Positions 44,147 through 55,309 are shown, counted from the first letter of the stretch. The stretch: DNA of 64,000 nucleotides from Diploptera punctata (GCA_030220185.1 JASPKZ010004951.1:186001-250000); one strand, 5' to 3'. Numbers and translations: made by a program. Notes: generated from the letters alone by a model not told the origin.

Positions 44147-44958
44147 AACAAAACAATTTATGAGGTTAGATATTAGACTCAAATTAATTACTGTATATGC
44201 AATTCTAAGAAAAAAGTAGAGAATGCTCTTGGGCAGAACACTATGAATGTATGTATGTATGTGTGTATATGGAATTCATTCACATTACATATACAACGAA
44301 TTAAAAATATTCTGTTTATTTCCAATTAGTTATCAATAGTATTAGGAAAAGATTTAAGATTCTAGATCTTTGTCTTCAAAATTTTCTAGTATTAGCGAAA
44401 TCAGCTCATCCTCAAATCTAGATATTAACAATGATAACCAACATTATGTCTAAAATAAAAAAAGGGGGAGAACTAAAATGATAAGTGTTTTCCAAACCTA
44501 CCATACTTTTGATTCATCATACTCAAAATTTACATTATACAGTAAAGCAATAATATTTACATTAGTAAAAAATGTGTCATGTTTAATACCAGTATACATA
44601 TTGTCCCTTGAAAAGTTTTTTAACAGGGTTTCATTGTATGTAAAACTTTTGCAAGTATTCAGAAGAAATAAATATTATGGTTAATTGAAAAAATTACCTT
44701 CTGTTTTCATGACATTTATTTCTTAACTGGAATAAGAAAAAAATTATATAATTCATATAGTAGTTTAACAAAATTTAAGCTATTACTGTTAATAATATGC
44801 ATGAATTAAAATATAAAGTATACATACTGTATCTGCTTCTGGTATGTTATTACATTTAACTGCTCCAAGTTTCTATCATATTTTGTAGTGAAGTTTAGTG
44901 AGTTACGAAAAGAACTTTCAAAATTCCTTACATTATTTGTACAAATATTTACATAACT

Positions 44959-46142
44959 TCATGTACCATTCTCAATAAAATATTCCAGTTCATCTGGTTG
45001 ATCAGATTCTGATTGAACTCGATGAACTGAAAGATGATCATGCTGAATTTCTGTTAATGATACGGGATCAGTAATTTCCATTTGAGTTGATTGCTCAGAC
45101 TCACTTGCAGGCAGAACAGGCACAAGTTCAACTAATTCATCTGTTTTATTTTCAGGTAAATTCTGTGTCTGCACAGGCGATACTGGCTGAGCTTCATGAA
45201 GTGGCAAAAACTGCATAAGCTGAGTTAGAGGTTCAGTATCTTGTATAGGAATAAATCCACTTGGAACAGGTTGTTGGACAGGAAGGAATTCAGCTAATTC
45301 ACCGGCAACAGATTCATTTTGTTGAACAGATATACTCTCTGGAGGGTTTCCAACTTGGGTACTTGTTTCATTACAAGAATCAGGATTCTCATTTACAAAA
45401 TTACCTGATACTGAATTTAACATTGGTGAAGATAAAGGCACAGATATAGGTGCAACTGCACCTCTGACATTAGGTGCTACCATAAAAACCTTATACACCT
45501 GATGTCCAGGATGAGTAGGAGATTGGGTAGCTAAAACCACTATTGAACCTGGTTCTATATTTTTAAGATTCTCTAAAGATGTTGCTTGATTCTCAGGAAT
45601 TTTGGACAATGAAGGATGGTTTTCTGGTGATGCCTGATTTTCAGAATTTTTTAACATTGTTTTCGATTTTACATTTGTAAGATCATCTAAAGGCATAGAT
45701 TGGCTTTCAATATTTTTGGATAATAATTTTGATGCAGTTGAATTTGATTCCTTTTTTCTGTTATTAGTTACTTTAGCATCTTCAATTTCAATTAATTTCC
45801 TCGGCTGAGGTATACGACCTGACCTTGTTGGTTTTGGTGGTCTTGTCAAAAATTCCAGTTCAGCCATATCAATATCACTTGTATCATCATGGTCTCCTTT
45901 TAAATCATCTCCTTCAACTTCTGTACTAAATCTAAGCTCATTTTCATAGTCATAATTAAGTTCATTTTCTTCATCAGAAGACAAACTACTGTCATTTTTA
46001 TTAACAGAATTTTTAAGAGTACGAGGTCGTTTAACTTGTTTACTTTCTGCTTCTGGTTGTTCTTTTCTTTTATTATTTCTTTGCTTTTTCATATGATCAC
46101 TCTTAGCAGCCCCAGCAGCAATCATAGATCGAACACAAAAAC
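44959..46142 (-). CDS. terminal exon of a host gene, Bdp1-like candidate
   Basis: An open frame of 394 codons to TGA at 44959-44961. An acceptor AG sits at 46143-46144 after a T-rich tract. The exon begins with GT of a split Ser codon, matching the 1-nt phase of the donor at 58711. The protein is lysine-rich at first (MKKQRNNKRKEQ), then acidic, with FLTRPPKPTRSGRIPQPRKL and IVVLATQSPTHPGHQVYKVF as the most ordered parts. The rest is Ser/Glu/Pro-rich and probably disordered. The charged first exon and PKP/PRP-type motifs recall TFIIIB subunit Bdp1 downstream of its SANT domain. I could not confirm this. It could be another nuclear protein. Confidence 0.75.
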
Positions 46143-46585
46143 CTGATGACACAAAAAAAATTGATTGTACAAATTGATGAAAATCAGATTAAGAAAACTA
46201 GTGGCTCATTAAATTAGTATTTTAATAAAGTTTTGCTACTACTGAGAATTGTAGTACTTGTGCCAGATAAGAAATTTCCAATTTTTTATTCTTATATACT
46301 GATATTTACTTATACAATTGAAAGACGCCAGTTGTGATTAAATTTATATATTTATGTATTTGTCATAAGTATGCACCTAAAGACAACTTAAAACTTTAGC
46401 ACAATTTTCCACTACTTTAATATTTGTTGTACTGATTGCCCACAACAAAATGTAATTCCTGTTCAAATTAGGAATAAATGCATAAAAAACATATTTTGAA
46501 TGTTACATTAATGCAAAACAAGGTATATTACTTTAAGAGACAAGCAGACAGGCGAATGGATAAAACTACAGAGCAGTGAGCTACA

Positions 46586-46670
46586 TGATCTTTATAAGAA
46601 ACCAGTTGTAATAACCATTAAGTATTATAGACTGCAATGGGCCGGACATGTGGCACAAATGAGAAACAAA
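46586..46670 (+). pseudogene. LINE C-terminal fragment
   Basis: It reads ELHDLYKKPVVITIKYYRLQ, then WAGHVAQMRN, the RTE-like terminal module matching 28450-28600 on the opposite strand. Confidence 0.6.
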
Positions 46671-46754
46671 AATTTATAACTTCCGGGTTTGATATTGCTT
46701 AATAATACAAATGGAAAATAAGTAATAAACATCAATAACAACATACTGTACTAA

Positions 46755-47044
46755 AAAGGCAAAGGTATCCCACTACAGGCCTCAGGAGGGCTTTGGGGTA
46801 GTAGGAGGTATGGCTCCCACTTTTCTGGAAACTCGGCACTTGATGTCAGCCCTGCATGACGGCCGTCTTTACCCCCAGAACAAGTGATGGTACTCATTTC
46901 TGTTAGAGGCTGAGTCGATCCCAGTGCCATAGTGCCGCCAGAAGGTTTGGGTCAGTTTAAAAATCCTGACCCCACCGGGACTAGAACCCTCGACCTTCCG
47001 ACTTGTAGCGCAGTGCCTTAACCACTACGCTACAGCATGCCCCC
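46755..47044 (-). mobile_element. tRNA-derived SINE (third type) with 14-bp TSD
   Basis: ACATACTGTACTAA lies at 46741-46754 and 47045-47058. The minus strand begins CATGCTGTAGCGTAGTGGTT (A box), with GGGTTCTAGTCCCGG (B box) 45 nt on. The body contains GGGGTAAAGACGGCC and ends in a TTTTTAGT tail. It sits between LINE fragments. Confidence 0.85.
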
Positions 47045-47079
47045 ACATACTGTACTAACAATGACATTTGTTTTTCTCT

Positions 47080-47464
47080 ACAACTCAATGGTATTGCTGT
47101 TAGTTTATGCTGATGATGTAGTACTATTGGCCGATAGTGAGGAGATACTAAAGGACAACACACACACATTATTGAGTAACACTAAGAAATTATGACTGGA
47201 AGTAAATATCAATCAAACTAAATATATGGTCACATGTAGTAATACATTATATAATGGAAATGGGCAGCTAATGACAAATGAGGGAAATTTTGAGGAAGTG
47301 GCTGAATTCAGATACCTAGGAACAGTAATCACAAATAGGAATGAGATGCACCCAAGAAATGAAATATAGGCTCAATTCCGGAAATGTGTGCTACTATACG
47401 TTGCAGAGACTTTTGATGTCCCAACTCCTTTCAAAAAAGATTGAACTGAAAATATATAAAACTA
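47080..47464 (+). pseudogene. LINE RT fragment (same family as 28265-31925)
   Basis: LLLVYADDVVLLADSEEILK (catalytic YADD), VNINQTKYMVTCSNTLYNGN, then AEFRYLGTVITNRNEMHP and decayed sequence to 47464. After a 2.5-kb insertion the same element resumes at about 50006. Confidence 0.8.
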
Positions 47465-50005
47465 CTGTTAAATCTCAGATTTAATGTGTTTGATAATTTT
47501 TCTTTTGCGAAGAATTTTCCTTTTGTCTACGTGTCTTTGCCTTATCTCTGTTTATCTTGTTTTCACTTGTTTAGGTTTGCGTCAGACCGACCATATTGTT
47601 TGTTTGTTTATGAATGCACTCGGTCTGATAGATGGTTTCTTGTTTAGTATTTAGTATCTCTCTACTTAAGTTACTTCTCAACCTTCAAGGAATAAGGTTG
47701 AGTTCTCTCTCTACTTGAGAATCATCTTGACCACGTTTAAGTTTAAAGCTGCACGGTCACATCAAAGTTACCTCTCAACCTTCAAGGAATAAGGTTGAGT
47801 TCTCTCTCTACTTGAGAATCGTCTTGACCATGTTTAAGTTTAAAGCTGCACGGTCGAGTCAAAGTTACCTCTCAACCTTCAAGGAATAAGGTTGAGTTCT
47901 CTCTCTACTTGAGAATCGTCTTGACCATGTTTAAGTTTAAAGCTGCACGGTCAAATCAAAGTTACCTCTCAACCTTCAAGGAATAAGGTTGAGTTCTCTC
48001 TCTACTTGAGAATCGTCTTGACCATGTTTAAGTTTAAAGCTGCACGGTCGAGTCAAAGTTACCTCTCAACCTTCAAGGAATAAGGTTGAGTTCTCTCTCT
48101 ACTTGAGAATCGTCTTGACCATGTTTAAGTTTAAAGCTGCACGGTCACATCAAAGTTACCTCTCAACCTTCAAGGAATAAGGTTGAGTTCTCTCTCTACT
48201 TGAGAATCATCTTGACCATGTTTAAGTTTAAAGCTGCACGGTCACATCAAAGTTACCTCTCAACCTTCAAGGAATAAGGTTGAGTTCTCTCTCTACTTGA
48301 GAATCGTCTTGACCATGTTTAAGTTTAAAGCTGCACGGTCGAGTCAAAGTTACCTCTCAACCTTCAAGGAATAAGGTTGAGTTCTCTCTCTACTTGAGAA
48401 TCGTCTTGACCATGTTTAAGTTTAAAGCTGCACGGTCACATCAAAGTTACCTCTCAACCTTCAAGGAATAAGGTTGAGTTCTCTCTCTACTTGAGAATCG
48501 TCTTGACCATGTTTAAGTTTAAAAGCTGCACGGTCAAGTCAAAGTTACCTCTCAACCTTGAAGGAATAAGGTTGAGTTCTCTCTCTACTTGAGAATCGTC
48601 TTGACCATGTTTAAGTTTAAAGCTGCACGGTCAAATCAAAGTTACCTCTCAACCTTCAAGGAATAAGGTTGAGTTCTATCTCTACTTGAGAATCGTCTTG
48701 ACCACGTTTAAGTTTAAAGCTGCACGGTCAAATCAAAGTTACCTCTCAACCTTCAAGGAATAAGGTTGAGTGCTCTCTCTACTTGAGAATCGTCTTGACC
48801 ATGTTTAAGTTTAAAGTTGCACGGTCGAGTCAAAGTTACCTCTCAACCTTCAAGGAATAAGGTTGAGTTCTCTCTCTACTTGAGAATCGTCTTGACCATG
48901 TTTAAGTTTAAAGCTGCACGGTCAAATCAAAGTTACCTCTCAACCTTCAAGGAATAAGGTTGAGTTCTCTCTCTACTTGAGAATCGTCTTGACCATGTTT
49001 TAAGTTTAAAGTTGCACGGTCGGGTCAACGTTCCCTCTCAACCATTTCAATGTGCATATAATGTTGAGATTCTCTCTGTACTTGAGTAATACGATCATTG
49101 ACCATGATTAAGTTTAACAGCTGCACGGTCAAATCAAAGTTACCTCTCAACCTTCAAGGAATAAGGTTGAGTTCTCTCTCTACTTGAGATTTACATCTTG
49201 ACCATGTTTAAGTTAAAAGCTGCATGGTCAAGTCAAAGTTACAACTAGACCTTCAAGGAGTAAGGTCGAACTGTATCTACAGTTTAAGCTCTGCTTCTGC
49301 TTATAGCAGACCATGTTTAAGTTAAAAGCTGCATGGTAGAGTTTAAGTTCTGCTCCAGCTGCGAGCAGACCGTCCTGTTATCCCTAGTGGGCAGGCTATT
49401 TGTACTTGAAGAGAAGTTCTACAATGTTCTACATAGACTCTCTACAGTATAATTGCTTCTCAACCTTCAAGTAGTAAGGTTGAATATTCTCTAGTTTCAT
49501 TCAAGCTCCCATTCGGGACAGTTTTGTTACGTCTCTACCATCTTTAAGTTAAAAGCTGCATGGTCAAGTTGAGTTCTACTCGAGCCGCAAGTTGACCGTC
49601 CTGCTTAATTAGAGAAGGCTATATTGTTACTTACAACTTTCAAGTTCTACACAGATGTTCGATGAGCTGTCGACTCATTACTACATTCTACATTTACGCT
49701 ACATTCTACAAGTTGAGTCCTGTACTTGCTATGAGCAGGTTGCTTCATCGTATTTCAAGATACCATTAAACTGTATTACATCAAGTTAAAGTGTAGTTCT
49801 ACTAGTCTACTTGGCATAGTGAACAATATTCAGAAGCAATAGTGAAAAGATTTATACTAAAATATGTACTGCCGCCCTACATATTTTTTTACGTCAACTT
49901 TGGCTTCGCAGAAATTTGTTAAACACAGTGACTACAACCAAGGACATCATATCCCTATAGCAATTGGACTAACCAGGAAAAATTAAAATATGTATCGAAA
50001 TCTTA
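47465..50005. mobile_element. 2.5-kb insertion in LINE, LTR-like with satellite core
   Basis: The LINE is split cleanly between ATATAAAACTACTGTTA and AACTATTATTCTACCAGTTA. The insert starts TGTGTTTGATAATTTTTC (47485) and has CCGCCCTACA at 49872-49881, followed by TATTTTTTTACGTCAAC. That is the arrangement expected of an LTR end and primer site, and the BEL LTR here ends similarly. If so, the piece is one very long LTR (about 2.4 kb) with a short internal remnant. No coding region remains. Confidence 0.45.
47667..49250. repeat. 97-bp tandem repeat array, about 16 copies
   Basis: The unit contains CTCAACCTTCAAGGAATAAG, GTTGAG closing a 9-bp hairpin with CTCAACC, CTACTTGAGAATCGTC and TTAAGTTTAAAGCTGCACGG. 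Starts at 47764, 47861 and 47958 give a 97-bp period. Copies are nearly identical except a 3-nt slot after CGGTC (ACA, GAG, AAA, AAG, GGG). Beyond 49030 units become longer and diverged up to about 49830. Confidence 0.95.
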
Positions 50006-50336
50006 CAACTATTATTCTACCAGTTATATTATATGGGTGCGAAACATGGACTCTTACTCTAAGGGAGGAAAGGAGATTACGAGCATTTGAGAATAAAGTA
50101 CTTAGAAAAATTTTTGGACCAAAGAGAGATGAATGGAGAAGACCACATAATAAATTATAGGAAGCCAGATATAATAAGAACAGTTAAGTCTCATAGACTG
50201 TGATGGGCAGGACATGTTGTGCATATGGGGAATGAAAGACGTGCATGGAAGCTTCTTGTTGGAAAGCCAGAGGGAAAATGCCCAGTTGGTAGACCAAGAA
50301 TGAGGTGGGAGAATAACATTAACTATGATTTGAGGA
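50006..50336 (+). pseudogene. LINE terminal module, resumed
   Basis: VILYGCETWTLTLREERRLR, then FENKVLRKIFGPKRDEWRRP is the RTE-like C-terminal signature, continuing 47080-47464. It is interrupted at 50336 by another LINE and resumes at 51237-51350 (GRLYREWLE-type text and the GCTCGATAGTGCCAGTGAG 3' end). Confidence 0.75.
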
Positions 50337-51236
50337 AGACATGGGTTTTAAATCTAAACAACAAAAAATGGTAATAATAAATGGTGTCAGACAAGGGTGT
50401 CCTGTATCACCTTCTCTTTTTAATTTATATATAGACGAGGTTATGTTAAAGTGGCAGATGAATTTAAATAAACATTTTAAAATAGATAATAAACTGTAGG
50501 ATTCAATATTATTTGCCGATGATCAAGTAGTAATTTCCAGTTCAGAAGATGATCTACAAAGAGCTATTTTTAATTTGGAAAAAGTAAGTGCCAATTACAA
50601 TTTAAAAATTTCAAAGAATAAAACTAAAATTTTAGCATTTAAAGGACATGATACCTTAAGAGCAAAAATAGTAATTGATAATAAAATTTTAGAGCAAGTG
50701 AATAGTTTTAAATATCTAGGCTTCAATTTATCATATGTTAAAACTGAAGATATTAATGACAAAATAAATAAATTTAATATAATGTGTGGCACTATTAAAA
50801 GAACTCTTAAAAACACAAGAAAAGAAACAAAAATTAAATTTTATAAAGTAATGGCTGTTCCTGTATTGATGTATGGAACAGAATGTTGGACTATCACTAA
50901 AAGACAAGAACAAAGATTGGAAGCAGCTGAGATGAGATTTTTAAGAAATATAGCAGGATATACTCTGCTGGATAAGAAAAGGAATGAAGATATAAGAAAG
51001 GAACTAAATATTTTCAAACTTACAGACCGAATAATTAAATACAGGAACGACTGGAAAGAACATATTGATAGAATGCCAGAAGAAAAGATTTCCAAAATTA
51101 TTGCTAAATTATAAACCGCACAGAAGGGGAAATGTTGGACGCCCACACAGAAGATGGTCTGAACAATTTTAACAATTGTAGCTTTCATGAAACCGAAACG
51201 AGCCAACAGGATTAATCCCTGGATGATGATGATGAT
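50337..51236 (+). mobile_element. 5'-truncated LINE (second family) inside a LINE
   Basis: A plus-strand copy related to 35742-36900 is inserted in the older LINE. It begins in the RT with VRQGCPVSPSLFNLYIDEVM and ends with a (GAT)n tail (GATGATGATGATTGAGG), as expected for a 3' end. The donor LINE resumes directly after the tail. Confidence 0.8.
50380..51114 (+). pseudogene. LINE reverse transcriptase C-terminal half
   Basis: The frame holds ILFADDQVVISSSEDDLQRA (catalytic FADD; a stop lies just upstream at about 50498), EQVNSFKYLGFNLSYVKTED, then AVPVLMYGTECWTITKRQEQ and AEMRFLRNIAGYTLLDKKRN. A TAA at 51112 ends the frame before the final basic module seen in 35799-36758. Confidence 0.85.
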
Positions 51237-51455
51237 TGAGGGAAGTAGATTATACAGGGAATGATTGGAAAGCATTAGCTCAGGATAGGGATGTATGGAG
51301 AGCTTATGTCTGCATGGCCATGAACCTACGGGCTCGATAGTGCCAGTGAGTAAGTAAGTAGGTAAATATATTTTTCACTTAATGATGTTTTTATTATTGG
51401 TTTAACATTTCTCACTGAAAGATAAATTATATTTGAAGAGAAAAATTTTCGCCTA

Positions 51456-51528
51456 GACCGAGACTCGAACCCAAGAACTTTGGCTTGCCAGGCCAAATGC
51501 TCTACCAACTGAGCTACCGAGGCGAGTA
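51456..51528 (-). repeat. tRNA-Ala-like (GGC) SINE head, decayed
   Basis: The minus strand reads CGCCTCGGTAGCTCAGTTGG, then TTGGCCTGGCAAGCCAA as anticodon arm and GGGTTCGAGTCTCGG-type T arm (changed to TTGGGTTCGAG). It is a SINE head, not a gene. Confidence 0.65.
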
Positions 51529-52068
51529 ACGATCTAGATGCAAATTTTTCTCTTATATACGTTGTAATTCCCTCTCGCCAAATGCTTTTGAAACCATTGC
51601 TTCTATGATGATCTTGAAGAAGATTTTCGTGAAAGTCTACGTGAATACATTGCTTCTATCTTTGCAAATGGTGGCTTCTTAGTTAAGAAGACATTTATTG
51701 GGAATTTAACATTACTTTATAAAGCTAGTAAGGCTTCTAATGATGTTTTTATTATTGGTTTAACATTTCTCACTGAAAGATAAATTATATTTGAAGAGAA
51801 AAATTTTCGCCTAGACCGAGACTCGAACCCGGGACCTTTGGCTTGCCGGGCCAAATGCTCTACCAACTTTCAGTGACAAATGTTAAACCAATAATAAAAA
51901 CATCATTAGAAGCCTTACTAGCTTTAAAAAGTAATGTTAAATTCCCAATAAATGTCTTCTTAAGTAAGAAGCCGCCATTTGCAAAGATAGAAGCAATGGT
52001 TTCAAAAGCATTTGGCGAGAGGGAATTACAACGTATATAAGAGAAAAATTTGCATCTAGATCGTAACT

Positions 52069-52145
52069 CACCTCGGTAGCTCAGTTGGTAGAGCATTTGG
52101 CCCGGCAAGCCAAAGGTCCCGGGTTCGAGTCTCGGTCTAAGCGAA
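52069..52145 (+). repeat. tRNA-Ala-like (GGC) SINE head, well preserved
   Basis: The D arm (GCTCAGTTGGTAGAGC), anticodon arm TTGGC/GCCAA with loop CCGGCAA (anticodon GGC) and T arm CCGGG/CTCGG around TTCGAGT all form. The acceptor stem is only partly paired. It could conceivably derive from a true tRNA gene, but tandem copies with a SINE body argue otherwise. Confidence 0.6.
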
Positions 52146-52373
52146 AATTTTTCTCTTCAAATATAATTTATCTTTCAGTGAGAAATGTTAAACCAATAAT
52201 AAAAACATCATTAGAAACCTTACTAGCTTTAAAAAATAATGTTAAATTCCCAATAAATGTCTTCTTAACTAAGAAGCAGCTATTTGCAAAGATAGAAGCA
52301 ATGGTTTCAAAAGCATTTGGCGAGAGGGAATTACAACGTATATAAGAGAAAAATTTGTGTCTAGATCGTAACT

Positions 52374-52449
52374 CGCCTTGGTAGCTCAGTTGGTAGAGCA
52401 TTTGGCCTGGCAAGCCAAAGGTCCCGGGTTCGAGTCTCGGTCTAGGCAA
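52374..52449 (+). repeat. tRNA-Ala-like SINE head
   Basis: As at 52069, but with CTTGG for CTCGG in the first arm and TGGCAAG in the anticodon loop. Confidence 0.6.
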
Positions 52450-52764
52450 AAATTTTTCTCTTCAAATATTTTTCACTTCACTAATTATATGTTCTATAAA
52501 CAAATGGAAGCATACACATATCAAAATAAAAGAAACAGGCTTTCCAAAAAATCATTCTCAATAGCATTATGAATCCTTCTAATGGGAAGTGATTTATTAT
52601 TTTCACAAAAAAAAGTATGTTTTATGGAAAAGTCTACAGAATGGTGATAATGCTCTCTGATACAAATTCAGGTGAGAAATAAAATTATTTGAGGCAATTC
52701 AAAAAATTATTTAGAAATCAGCCTGAGTTTATAAATTTACATATTAACATCATTTTTTTCAAAT

Positions 52765-52900
52765 TACAAAGGGAAGTAACACTATGAGGTGATGACAATG
52801 GAAGTTTGACAGTCAGAGTTTTGGCTGAGGATAGAAGGGATTCCTTCAAAAAACCAGTCTTGTGAAAATTACAGAATTTTATGAGGTGAGATATAAATAT
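52765..52900 (+). mobile_element. PLE tail fragment
   Basis: AACACTATGAGGTGATG at the left, a hammerhead-like motif, and TTATGAGGTGAGAT at the right, giving an inverted end at the left and a direct end at the right. Confidence 0.65.
52812..52862 (+). ncRNA. hammerhead-like motif
   Basis: Exact CTGAGGA (52825-52831), T, GAAGG/CCTTC with flanking A's, then AAAAACCAGTC instead of GAAACTAGTC. The core is weakened. Confidence 0.45.
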
Positions 52901-53104
52901 AATTTCTAATTCATTTATTTAAATTACTAATATGTTTATTCCTGGTTAAATATCTTTGTTTTTTTTAAAGAGCCTGAAAAATTTTGTTTTACAAATGACA
53001 AGATTATTGGTAAAATTTTTAATAGAAAAATTTATAAAATACTGACCTAGCCTTAATTCTATAATCACTGAAATTAATTTATTCAGTCAAAAATATTACT
53101 ATCA

Positions 53105-53705
53105 TTACGAGGGTCGATTGTTAAGTTCTCGGAATGAGGTAAAAAAATACATACCTTATTAAAACTAGTTTTATTTTTCAATATAGTCTCTTTGTACACT
53201 AATGCACTTGGTCCAGCTAAGTTTCAATACCTTGATCCCATTTCAAAAATTAGATTCCTCCAGCCCTGCAAAATACTCCTCAACTCAGGCTATCAGTTCT
53301 TCATTTGAAGAGAATCTCCGTCTACCAAGGAAGATTTTCAACTTAGGGAAGAGATGAAAGTCTGATGGAGCCATATCAGGTGAATAAGGCGGGTGTGGCA
53401 ACAATTTGTACTTCATTTCGTGTATTTCTGCCATGGCAACGACACATTATCCTGATGGAACAAGATTTTCTTCCTTACTAAACCTGGTCTTTTTATGTGT
53501 ATCTTTTGCTGTAGTTGGTCCAGGAGATTAGCGTAGTACTGTCCCATAATTGTTTGACCAGTTGGAAGATAATCAATCAAAAGAATCTCTTTCGCATCCC
53601 AGAAAACTGATGCTATGACCTTTCCAGCTGACTGTATTGCCTTTGCTTTCTTTGGTGGTGGAGAATCAACATGTTTCCACTGTTTTGACTGTTGTTTTGT
53701 CTCGG
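53105..53705 (-). pseudogene. mariner transposase C-terminal relic
   Basis: The minus strand reads a decayed catalytic domain: a PPYSPDMAPSDFHLFPKLK-like stretch with the third Asp (about 53395), then GRRRFSSNEELIA. Upstream (53700-53450) are fragments such as SQWSNNYGTVLR. A TIR-like ACGAGGGTCGATTGTTAAGT lies at 53107. Stops are frequent. Confidence 0.7.
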
Positions 53706-53829
53706 GAGTACAGAGTGTCTTATGTACTCAGGTGAGTGGGGGCATGTGCGCTACTACTGATTCTTGATTGGCTAGCATTTGGATAGCCAGTCCATTGGCT
53801 GTTCTTGTTGTGTGCACCTGGTCCACTAA

Positions 53830-54230
53830 TCTTTGTCCACCTTAATATATGGTTTGATTTGGCGTTTTCCAGGACAAGATACCATGTTTTTTTTATTATT
53901 CAGTCTCATGCTTTACTCTTTCTTATTAAAATGTTCTTTGTGTTTGTAGATCTCTATGGCTTCTCTATTTAAGTGAGTATAATAATGTACTAAGATGTTG
54001 TGATCAGTGTTGTTACAGAAGTGTTCAGCTACTGCAGATTTATCTGATTGTCTCCGTAAGCCTATTGTTAGTACAATTGGCTCTCCAATGTATGAATTGG
54101 CAAAATATCTTGCTTCACTTCTATTGCCTCACACCAGAAAAACTGATTCATTTATAAGCAATTCCAAACACTTCATTCATAAGATCAAGAATGTTGATAT
54201 CAACACCATGGAACAACTTGTATAAGTTTT
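53830..54230. mobile_element. PLE inverted joint (Poseidon-type)
   Basis: The minus strand 54045-53850 encodes the nuclease C-terminal part (KSAVAEHFCNNTDHNIL, then NREAIEIYKHKEHFNKK). At about 54050 it abuts plus-strand RT N-terminal sequence KPIVSTIGSPMYELAKYLAS, then KTDSFISNSKHFIHKIKNVD (54054-54222). Different parts of the same family are fused in opposite orientation. Confidence 0.7.
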
Positions 54231-54254
54231 TTTATTTAACTTGTATAAGTTTGA

Positions 54255-54440
54255 TGTATTTAATATTTAATTTTAGGAAGTAATATTTTGAGGTTATTTT
54301 AATTAAATTATTTTCACATCCAGGGTGTGCAACATAAATCTAACCAGTCTGGACAAGCTGACGATAAAACAGAATTGTTTTGAAACATGTCCAAGAACAA
54401 ATGAACATTAATATTGATCAGACAAAATAATTTAATTTTG
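54255..54440. mobile_element. tail-only PLE with inverted end (family G)
   Basis: The left side has the inverted end TTTTAGGAAGTAATATTTTG, AGGTTATTTT; the right part carries a hammerhead-like motif and AACATTAATATTGATCAGAC. It is a partial hairpin related to 58868-59020. Confidence 0.65.
54350..54398 (+). ncRNA. hammerhead-like motif, PLE family G
   Basis: Exact CTGACGA (54358-54364), T, AAAACA/TGTTTT (perfect 6 bp), GAA, palindrome ACATGT, C. Helix I is weak. Confidence 0.6.
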
Positions 54441-55087
54441 ATGTATTATCGTTTTGCCTGTTGCTGAATGTTCAAACTGTTTCCTCAGGATATAACTGAT
54501 TAATCCATATATTTAAGTAAAATTTTATCACCTCACCCCATAATCTTCTTCTTGGACTAGTTTTGGAACACTCTTCTTCAGTTCCATTGTCATATTTTCA
54601 TGCCAGAAACAGAGAAATTAATAGAGAAATACCATTTTTAGATCTGACTTTAAGAAGGAATGAAGAAAATAAGATAGAATATGGAATATATAGAAAGAAA
54701 CACACATAAATAACTGTATAAAAGCTTCAGGTTTTAATCACATAGCTCACAAAGAAGCAGTTTTCAATAGTTTGACATACGGATTAGTGAACATACCCAT
54801 GAACAGAGAAAATGATGAAAAAAGAAAAAAAAAACAATCAATGTTTCAATCAAATGGATTTGAAAAAAGAATGATGGTACACAAGAAAACAAACAAGTTT
54901 AAAAGACAAAAATGTATTAATTAAAGTATATTTCTAAAAGAAAAAGAAGAAAATATAAAACTCAAGAAATTCACATATCATCCAATGAAACACCATAAGT
55001 TTCAATTTTTTTTAAAAATAAATTTCAACTTAAGATTGACCCCGAAAAACAACTTCAGCATCATTAGATTAATTAGATCCAACAAAA

Positions 55088-55309
55088 ATGAGAAAATGGA
55101 AGAAGAAAACCAAATCAGGGATTTATCAGATTAAATGTGGAGAATGTGAGAAAGTCTTCATAGGGAAACCAAAAAGAAATTTGAAAACCAGAGTGAAAGA
55201 ACATCTCAAGAATGTCAATAATGGGGAAGTAGAAAAATCAGCAGTAGCAGCCCATGCATGGTCAAAAAAACCCAAAGAACGCACTGTTTGGGAAAAAATA
55301 TACATTTAA
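55088..55309 (+). pseudogene. PLE GIY-YIG nuclease fragment
   Basis: KTKSGIYQIKCGECEKVFIG carries GIY and FIG (for YIG) in register. KRNLKTRVKEHLKNVNNGEV, then SAVAAHAWSKK and TVWEKIYI follow. A 20-residue segment present in other copies (EAKLLKQVEKP) is deleted between SKK and TVWEKI. In complete elements this nuclease nicks the target DNA. Confidence 0.8.

Larger units (their letters stand above)
43871..44200. mobile_element. PLE inverted dimer, tail only (family G variant)
   Basis: The minus half (43871-44036) and plus half (44045-44200) are reverse complements across GTTGGCCCTGGATGTC-like sequence with several changes. Each half has a hammerhead-like motif. The right end reads TTATGAGGTTAG. 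Confidence 0.7.
51400..52470. repeat. array of Ala-type tRNA SINE units with a conserved body
   Basis: Four tRNA-like segments (51456-51528 minus, 51790-51870 minus, 52069-52145 plus, 52374-52449 plus) are connected by a body of about 230 bp. The plus copies are in tandem with a 305-bp period. Bodies share AAACCAATAATAAAAACATC and AAGCATTTGGCGAGAGGGAA. The minus copy at 51790-51870 joins a plus body at 51871 in head-to-head fashion. Confidence 0.85.

Noticed and set aside
47667..49250. CRISPR-like array
   Set aside because: The whole 97-bp unit repeats with no unique spacers, in a eukaryotic context. It is a satellite.
52069..52449. True tRNA-Ala genes
   Set aside because: Good internal arms, but incomplete acceptor stems, tandem 305-bp units with a SINE body and decayed sister copies indicate SINE heads.
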